From positions 1-64,000 of the forward strand of contig SHZM01000002.1 of NCBI GenBank assembly GCA_009692265.1: 64,000 bases of DNA, in the 5' to 3' direction. Of this stretch, positions 58,227 through 64,000 are shown piece after piece (the first letter of the stretch is position 1; the number at the start of each line of letters is the position of its first letter). This DNA is from Gammaproteobacteria bacterium (GTDB taxonomy: Bacteria; Pseudomonadota; Gammaproteobacteria; Ga0077536). The translations under genes were made by a program, and so were the position numbers. The notes below the pieces were generated by a model, which was not told the origin of the DNA, did not search any database, and saw only the letters and a program-made list of their open reading frames with translations.

Positions 58227-58324
58227 TCAGGCTACCTTTGGGACCGACCGTAACTGCTTCTCAAAAGCCAAGGCGGGCAGGAGCGCGCTCCAGATAGGCA
58301 CACGCGTAGGGTTGCCCGGAGTCG

Positions 58325-59548
58325 CTAGACCACCTGCCCCATCTTGAAGATAGGCAAATACATAGCAATGACGAGGCCACCAATAATCACGCCCAACACC
58401 GCCATAATGATCGGCTCAAGCAGGCTGGTCAACGCTTCAACTGCGTCATCAACTTCTTGTTCATACCAGTCGGCCACCTTGTTTAGCATCGTATCAAGAG
58501 CACCTGATTCCTCACCGATCGCGACCATTTGGACGACCATATTGGGGAACAATCCGGCGTCGCGCATGCTGACTTGCAGTTGTGTCCCAGTTGAAATTTC
58601 ATCGCGCATTTTCATTACTACGTTGTAGTACACGATATTGCCGCAAGCACCTGCGACTGAAGCCATTGCTTCAACCAGCGGGGTTCCGGCGGAAAACATT
58701 GTCGAGAGGGTTCGAGCGAATCGCGCGATCGCCGATTTGTTTAGGATGTCGCCGACAATCGGAATCTTAAGGGCAATCCTGTCCATGAAATGTGCAAACT
58801 TAATAGAGCGTTTTTTCAATTGGAGGAGACCTACGACGGTGCCGATGATTCCACCTATTAATATGTACCAATTCTCCTGAAACCAATTGGACATATTAAT
58901 CACCATTTGCGTGAGCGCAGGGAGATCTGCTCCGAATCCCTTAAATAAATCTTCGAATTGAGGAATTACATAAATCATCAAGATACACGTGATGATAAAT
59001 GCCACGACTACCACCGCGACGGGATAAAACAGCGCGCTTTTGATTTTGGATTTCAGCGCTTCGGTTTTTTCCATGTAGGTCGCGAGCTTGTGCAAGATGC
59101 CTTCCAAAATACCTGCGTGTTCACCCGCAGTGACTAGGTTCACGTAAAGCTCATCGAATTGTTGGGGATGTTTGCTAAAAGCCTCAGCTAGCGCACCGCC
59201 GGCTTCGACGTCGCCCTTGATAGTTAAGATTAAGTTCTGCATGGCTTTGTTTTCGTGACCGCGTCCGACGATTTCGAACGATTGAACCAGTGGAACCCCT
59301 GAAGACATCATCGTCGCAAGTTGTCGACTGAATACTGTAATGTCCTTGGTGGTGATCTTGCCGCCACTATCGCCGAATAAGGGCTTGGATTTTTTCTTGA
59401 CCTTGAGTGGATTGACTCCTTGACGGCGGAGTGTGGTCTTGATCAGCGCATCGCTCTGTCCGGACATTTCGCCCTTGACGCGTTTCCCGTTCTTGTCTAT
59501 GCCTTCCCAGGCATACATGCCCGACTTTATCGCTGCGGTCTGTGCCAT
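58325..59548 (-). CDS. pilC: Type IV pilus inner-membrane platform protein PilC
   Basis: 407 residues of the PilC/GspF family: two repeated cytoplasmic helical domains (FSRQLATMMSSGVPLVQSFEIV and FARTLSTMFSAGTPLVEAMASV) each followed by membrane helices, ending in EPIIMAVLGVIIGGLVIAMYLPIF. The N-terminal FxWEGIDKNGKRVKGE-like segment is typical of PilC. It couples the PilB ATPase to pilus assembly. It starts three bases after the pilB stop. Confidence 0.97.
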   Translation of the reverse strand: MAQTAAIKSGMYAWEGIDKNGKRVKGEMSGQSDALIKTTLRRQGVNPLKVKKKSKPLFGDSGGKITTKDITVFSRQLATMMSSGVPLVQSFEIVGRGHENKAMQNLILTIKGDVEAGGALAEAFSKHPQQFDELYVNLVTAGEHAGILEGILHKLATYMEKTEALKSKIKSALFYPVAVVVVAFIITCILMIYVIPQFEDLFKGFGADLPALTQMVINMSNWFQENWYILIGGIIGTVVGLLQLKKRSIKFAHFMDRIALKIPIVGDILNKSAIARFARTLSTMFSAGTPLVEAMASVAGACGNIVYYNVVMKMRDEISTGTQLQVSMRDAGLFPNMVVQMVAIGEESGALDTMLNKVADWYEQEVDDAVEALTSLLEPIIMAVLGVIIGGLVIAMYLPIFKMGQVV

Positions 59549-59551
59549 GTT

Positions 59552-61267
59552 TTACTCCACGGTGACGCGGTTGATTTCAGCCAAACTCGTCATTCCCTGG
59601 CGAGCTTTCTGTAAGCCAGATTTGCGGATATCCCATATCCCTTCGCTAGCAGACTGGTCGGCCAGTTTTACCGCATTCGAGCCTTCCATGATCATTCGTT
59701 TCATTGCATCTGTGATCGGCATCACTTGATAAATGCCGACACGGCCTTTGTACCCGCTGGGGCAATCCGCGCCCCCGTTGCCAGGACCGTAGAGCTTTAC
59801 GCCTTCACTTATATCTTGCTGGGTGAAGCCTTCTGCCAAGAGCGCATCGGGCGGCAAATCTTGCGGGACGCGGAAATCTGGGTGCAGACGTCGGGCAAGG
59901 CGTTGCGCGGTAATTAGATTGATCGTGGTCGCTACCGCGAACGGCGGGATCCCCATGTCCTGCAGACGCGTGATCGTTTGTGGTCCATCATTTGTATGCA
60001 AAGTCGACATGACCATGTGGCCGGTCTGGGCCGCTTTAACTGCAATCGAGGCGGTTTCCATGTCCCGGATCTCGCCGACCAGGATGATATCCGGATCCTG
60101 GCGGAGAAAGGCCTTTAAAGCTTTCGAGAAAGTCATGCCAGTTCGTTCGTCAACTTGAACTTGGTTTACCCCAGCCAAATTGATTTCCACCGGATCTTCG
60201 GCAGTCGAAATGTTGATTTCGTCCCGGTTGATGATGTTGATTCCGGTATACAGCGATACCGTTTTTCCGCTACCCGTCGGACCCGTGACCAGAAACATTC
60301 CGTAGGGTTTCTCTAGATTCTTGAGGAAAAGCGCTTTCTGGAAATCTTCGTAGCCGAGCTGATCAATATTAAGTTTAGCGACGTCCGAATCGAGGATACG
60401 CATCACCACCTTTTCGCCATAGAGCGTGGGGCAGGTGCTAACCCGAAAATCGATGGCCTTAGTTTTCGACAGCTTGAGCTTGATGCGGCCGTCCTGTGGG
60501 ACACGACGCTCAGAGACATCGAGCCGAGACATTACCTTGATACGGGCCGCGATCTTAAAGGCTAGCGCAAGAGGTGGCTTTGCCATTTCGGCGAGCATGC
60601 CGTCCACTCGGAAGCGCACTCGATAGAACTTTTCATAAGGCTCGAAATGTAAATCCGAAGCGCCCCGCTTAATCGCATCGAGTAACACCTTATTGACGAA
60701 GCGAACGACCGGCGCGTCGTCTACTTCGGAAGTATCGGGCGTTGCTTCTTGTTGGCCGACTTCGAGATCGTCAAGATTCTCGAAGTCGGATTGCTCCATG
60801 TCTCCGAGACCTGAATCGGCCGCCGCCAGCGATTTTTCGATTGCGCGCGCGAGCTTATTTTCTTCAACAAGCACCGGGTCGGTGTTTGCGCCAATATGAA
60901 ATTTAATTTCATCTAGCGCCTGCAGATTGGTCGGGTCAGACACCGCGATGTAGACCCGGTTACCACGCTTGAATACGGGGAGTGCGTGATGTCGGTGGAT
61001 CAGCTCCTCGCTGACCAGCTTGACGATATCAGGGTCGATCTCAAGGGCTTCGATGTCGAGTAGCGGAACGCCAAATTCCTGCGATGCCGCCTGCGCCACA
61101 GCTCTGCTGTCGGCGAGCTTGTTCTCGATGAGATATTTTACGAACGGGACCCGATTGCTCAGCGCATCCTGAAAGGCGCAAAGCGCCACGGGTTCTTCAA
61201 GCAGGCCGTCCGCGACGAGTTTTCGCGCGAGCCCGCCTAAAGGCACTCGATTGCTGGTAACTGCCAC
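59552..61267 (-). CDS. pilB: Type IV pilus assembly ATPase PilB
   Basis: 571 residues, secretion ATPase of the GspE/PilB family. An N-terminal MshEN domain, then Walker A GPTGSGKTVSLYTG, Asp box AEDPVEINLAGVNQV, Walker B DIILVGEIRDMETA, and His box STLHTNDG. The four cysteines of the usual zinc finger between Walker B and the C-terminus appear reduced here (only one Cys, in GADCPSGYKGRVG), so zinc binding is doubtful. It powers pilus extension. The start is GTG at 61267. The pilin gene itself is not in the window. Confidence 0.95.
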   Translation of the reverse strand: MAVTSNRVPLGGLARKLVADGLLEEPVALCAFQDALSNRVPFVKYLIENKLADSRAVAQAASQEFGVPLLDIEALEIDPDIVKLVSEELIHRHHALPVFKRGNRVYIAVSDPTNLQALDEIKFHIGANTDPVLVEENKLARAIEKSLAAADSGLGDMEQSDFENLDDLEVGQQEATPDTSEVDDAPVVRFVNKVLLDAIKRGASDLHFEPYEKFYRVRFRVDGMLAEMAKPPLALAFKIAARIKVMSRLDVSERRVPQDGRIKLKLSKTKAIDFRVSTCPTLYGEKVVMRILDSDVAKLNIDQLGYEDFQKALFLKNLEKPYGMFLVTGPTGSGKTVSLYTGINIINRDEINISTAEDPVEINLAGVNQVQVDERTGMTFSKALKAFLRQDPDIILVGEIRDMETASIAVKAAQTGHMVMSTLHTNDGPQTITRLQDMGIPPFAVATTINLITAQRLARRLHPDFRVPQDLPPDALLAEGFTQQDISEGVKLYGPGNGGADCPSGYKGRVGIYQVMPITDAMKRMIMEGSNAVKLADQSASEGIWDIRKSGLQKARQGMTSLAEINRVTVE

Positions 61268-61365
61268 CGTTTAGGCCTCAATAGTTGCGGTCGGATCCGT
61301 CCCTAAAATGGTAGATGAATCGCTACTAAATAGCCATCGGGCCGCGGTATTTTCCAGAACCTCGT

Positions 61366-61391
61366 CCTCGGCAGATCAAGGACAGCCGAGG
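61366..61391. other. Hairpin downstream of clpB
   Basis: CCTCGGC (61366-61372) and GCCGAGG (61385-61391) form a 7-bp stem with a 12-base loop, 15 bases beyond the clpB stop. There is no T-run on either side, so Rho-independent termination is not supported. Confidence 0.3.
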
Positions 61392-61405
61392 GCCTGCCGG
61401 CGCGG

Positions 61406-63976
61406 TCATTTCGAAATTTCGAATCCCTTCGCCCCAGTCTCGATCCGAACGGTGTCGCCGCGTGCGAACCGCCCCTCTAACAGGGCTTGCGCGAGGGGCG
61501 TTTCAAGCAAGCTCTGGATCGTGCGTTTCAGGGGCCGAGCACCGTAAACCGGGTCGAATCCCATCTCGCCGAGTGTATCGACCGCTGCGGCCGAGATCTC
61601 CAGCCCTATTTGCAGTGCGGCCAGTCGTTGGCGCAATAAGTTCAATTGCACCTCGGCAATCGCCCGGATCTGGTCTCGTCGCAGGCCATGGAACACCACA
61701 ACTTCGTCGATCCGATTAACGAACTCAGGACGAAAGCTCGCCCGCACCACGTCCATTACCGAAGTTCGCATCAGCTCATAGTCGGCGCTATCGGTGAACT
61801 GTTGAATTTGATCGGAGCCGAGATTGGATGTCATTACAATCACGGTGTTCCGAAAATCGACGGTGCGGCCGTGCCCATCCGTGAGCCGGCCGTCATCCAG
61901 AACCTGCAGCAATATATTGAATACATCCGGGTGAGCTTTTTCGATTTCATCGAGTAGCAGCACCGAATAGGGTTTGCGACGGACAATTTCGGTTAGATAC
62001 CCGCCTTCTTCGTACCCCACATAGCCCGGCGGCGCGCCGATAAGCCGCGCAACAGAATGCTTTTCCATATACTCAGACATGTCGATACGAACCAAGGCAT
62101 CTTCGGTATCGAAGAGAAATGCGGCCACCGCCTTGCACAATTCCGTTTTCCCGACGCCAGTCGGGCCGAGAAACAAGAATGACCCGTTCGGCCGTTTGGG
62201 ATCAGATAAGCCAGCGCGCGAACGTCGAATGGCGTTGGCGACAGCGCCAACGGCCTCGTTTTGACCAACCACGCGTTGGTGCAATGCTTCTTCCATCCGC
62301 AGAAGTTTGGCGCGCTCCCCTTCCAGCATTTTGGACACCGGAATACCAGTCCACTTTGAGACCACCTCCGCGATTTCGTCTTCAGTGACTTTGTTCCGCA
62401 GCAAAGTCAGCTGCTGCTCAGTTTCGCCTATGTGGCCTACGCGCTTCTCAAGCGCGGGAATCACCCCGTACTGAAGTTCCGACATCCGTGCGAGATCACC
62501 CGCCCGTTTCGCGACGTCAAAATCAAGTCGTGCTTGCTCGAGCTCTGCTTTTATTTGATGTGCGCCACTTAACGTGGATTTTTCAGCTTTCCAGATTTCC
62601 TCGAGTTCGGTGTACTCGCGCTCGACTTCTTTAAGCTGAGTCTCCAAATCGGTCAACCGGCGTTTGGATGCCTCGTCGGATTCCTTGCGCAACGCTTCTC
62701 GTTCAATTTTTAGCTGGATAAGTTTGCGATCGAGTCGATCCATCGCTTCGGGTTTAGAATCAATTTCGATGCTGATCCGACTCGCCGCCTCGTCGATCAG
62801 ATCAATCGCCTTGTCCGGCAATTGGCGATCGGTGATGTAGCGATGTGATAACTGTGCCGCCGCGACAATCGCCGGATCAGTAATTTCGACCCCATGGTGA
62901 ACCGCGTATTTCTCCTTGAGCCCACGCAATATCGCGATCGTGTCTTCAAGCGAAGGTTCGTCCACCAACACTTTCTGGAATCGCCGTTCGAGCGCGGCAT
63001 CTTTTTCAACATATTTTCGGTATTCGTCCAGCGTCGTGGCACCGATACAATGCAGTTCGCCGCGGGCCAACGCAGGTTTAAGCATATTGCCGGCGTCCAT
63101 TGCTCCCTCGGCCTTGCCTGCGCCGACCATGGTGTGCAACTCGTCGATGAACAAAACAATTTGGCCTTCTTGCTTCGAGAGATCGTTCAAGACGGCCTTT
63201 AGTCGCTCTTCGAACTCGCCGCGAAATTTCGCGCCCGCGATCAGGGCACCTAAGTCGAGCGACAGCACCCGTTTACGTTTAAGGCCTTCGGGAACTTCGC
63301 CGTTGATAATACGTTGCGCAAGACCCTCCACGATTGCCGTCTTGCCAACGCCGGGTTCGCCGATCAACACCGGATTATTTTTTGTACGACGTTGGAGGAC
63401 CTGGATCGTGCGACGAATTTCTTCGTCTCGCCCAATCACCGGGTCGAGCTTTCCCTTAAGCGCCAGCTCGGTGAGATCAATCGTGTATTTTTCGAGCGCC
63501 TTCCGATTTTCCTCGGCATTTGCTTCCGCTACACGTTCACCGCCGCGTAATGCGTCGATGGCCTGCAGCAGCCCTTGTTCTTTTGCGCCGGCTCGCTGCA
63601 GCAGACGCCCGAGTTCTCCTTTGTCCTGAATCGCGGCGATTAGAAATAACTCAGAGGAGACAAAGGTGTCGCCCCGCTTCTGCGCGAACTTGTCCGTTAA
63701 GTTAAGTAGGCGCACGAGTTCGTTTGAGGGGTGAACATCGCCGCTCACGCCTTCCACTTTCGGTAGCCTTCGCAGCGCGTCGGTGATCTGCGAGCGAAGT
63801 TGATTTACATCAGTCCCGATTTTCCCCAAGAGCTGATGAACCGTACTTCCTTCTTGGTCGAGCAGCGCCGCCATTAAATGTAGCGGTTCGATAAATTGAT
63901 TATCCTGGCCCAGGGCACGGCTTTGAGCGTCCGCCAACGCGTTCTGAAAATTTGTTGTCATCTTGTCGGTGCGCAT
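61406..63976 (-). CDS. clpB: ATP-dependent disaggregase ClpB
   Basis: 856 residues, complete. An N-terminal Clp_N double repeat, AAA-1 with Walker [14 protein letters not shown] and Walker [15 protein letters not shown], the M-domain coiled coil (about 400-525), AAA-2 with [15 protein letters not shown] and [16 protein letters not shown], and a short C-terminal domain. It lacks the ClpP-binding tripeptide, as expected for ClpB. With DnaK it reactivates aggregated proteins after heat shock. The ATG at 63976 has AGGAG upstream. Its promoter lies beyond the window edge. Confidence 0.98.
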   Translation of the reverse strand: MRTDKMTTNFQNALADAQSRALGQDNQFIEPLHLMAALLDQEGSTVHQLLGKIGTDVNQLRSQITDALRRLPKVEGVSGDVHPSNELVRLLNLTDKFAQKRGDTFVSSELFLIAAIQDKGELGRLLQRAGAKEQGLLQAIDALRGGERVAEANAEENRKALEKYTIDLTELALKGKLDPVIGRDEEIRRTIQVLQRRTKNNPVLIGEPGVGKTAIVEGLAQRIINGEVPEGLKRKRVLSLDLGALIAGAKFRGEFEERLKAVLNDLSKQEGQIVLFIDELHTMVGAGKAEGAMDAGNMLKPALARGELHCIGATTLDEYRKYVEKDAALERRFQKVLVDEPSLEDTIAILRGLKEKYAVHHGVEITDPAIVAAAQLSHRYITDRQLPDKAIDLIDEAASRISIEIDSKPEAMDRLDRKLIQLKIEREALRKESDEASKRRLTDLETQLKEVEREYTELEEIWKAEKSTLSGAHQIKAELEQARLDFDVAKRAGDLARMSELQYGVIPALEKRVGHIGETEQQLTLLRNKVTEDEIAEVVSKWTGIPVSKMLEGERAKLLRMEEALHQRVVGQNEAVGAVANAIRRSRAGLSDPKRPNGSFLFLGPTGVGKTELCKAVAAFLFDTEDALVRIDMSEYMEKHSVARLIGAPPGYVGYEEGGYLTEIVRRKPYSVLLLDEIEKAHPDVFNILLQVLDDGRLTDGHGRTVDFRNTVIVMTSNLGSDQIQQFTDSADYELMRTSVMDVVRASFRPEFVNRIDEVVVFHGLRRDQIRAIAEVQLNLLRQRLAALQIGLEISAAAVDTLGEMGFDPVYGARPLKRTIQSLLETPLAQALLEGRFARGDTVRIETGAKGFEISK

Positions 63977-64000
63977 GATCGAGCACTCCTGAAATTGCTA

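Noticed and set aside
62916..63629. Long plus-strand frame (237 codons) inside clpB
   Set aside because: A Ser/Arg-rich shadow translation opposite conserved ClpB, typical of codon-bias artefacts.

Overview
The window is chromosomal DNA of a gammaproteobacterium that I cannot place below class. The evidence is gene content and order: queA-tgt-yajC-secD-secF, mlaC-ibaG-murA-hisG-hisD, petABC-sspA-sspB, the lpoA-yraN-diaA-dolP block beside rsmI, rnpB between rsmI and mraZ, a complete division and cell wall (dcw) cluster from mraZ to lpxC followed by dciA and secA, and pilB-pilC-pilD-coaE-zapD. MurE carries the DNPR motif of meso-diaminopimelate ligases, and LpxC, LpoA, DolP and MlaC show an outer membrane with lipopolysaccharide. 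A cytochrome bc1 complex indicates respiration.

Layout. Positions 1-9240 are accessory: a carboxymuconolactone decarboxylase-like protein, a MaoC-like hydratase, an NTF2-like protein, then a compact cluster of a divergent SET-domain protein, a KamA-type radical SAM aminomutase, two paralogous ATP-grasp ligases and an ABC exporter carrying a cyclic-nucleotide-binding domain. A glutathione S-transferase-like gene and a decayed hydrolase follow. A tRNA-Leu(CAA) at 9265-9351 marks the boundary. From 9549 the window is core genome: tRNA queuosine modification and Sec translocation (9549-14934), pdxB, purT and gloA (14971-17755), mlaC/ibaG/murA/hisGD (17881-22006), bc1 complex and stringent starvation proteins (22253-26162), the minus-strand lpoA block (26177-29655), rsmI and rnpB, the dcw cluster (31511-49186), lpxC, dciA, secA, argJ, a Nudix-ThiE-like fusion, and a minus-strand block zapD-coaE-pilD-pilC-pilB-clpB to the right edge.

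How the genes work together. The dcw genes run in one direction, most with overlapping stop and start codons. They make UDP-MurNAc-pentapeptide (murB, murC, ddlB, murD, murE, murF), lipid I and II (mraY, murG) and the septal machine (ftsL, ftsI, ftsW, ftsQ, ftsA, ftsZ) under a MraZ-box promoter. The least explained unit is the 1.7-7.7 kb cluster. Its aminomutase keeps the lysine-type residues, so a reasonable but unproven model is synthesis of a beta-lysine (or related beta-amino acid) conjugate by the ATP-grasp ligases, with export by the transporter and perhaps methylation by the SET protein.

Broken or odd loci: a single-base frameshift in the exporter, an in-frame TGA in yraN, an N-terminally deleted hydrolase, an A7-C66 mismatch in the tRNA-Leu acceptor stem, and a 238-bp inverted-repeat-bounded (MITE-like) element wedged between sspA and sspB, with one isolated end near 29.7 kb. 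Some of the single-base lesions could be assembly or sequencing errors.
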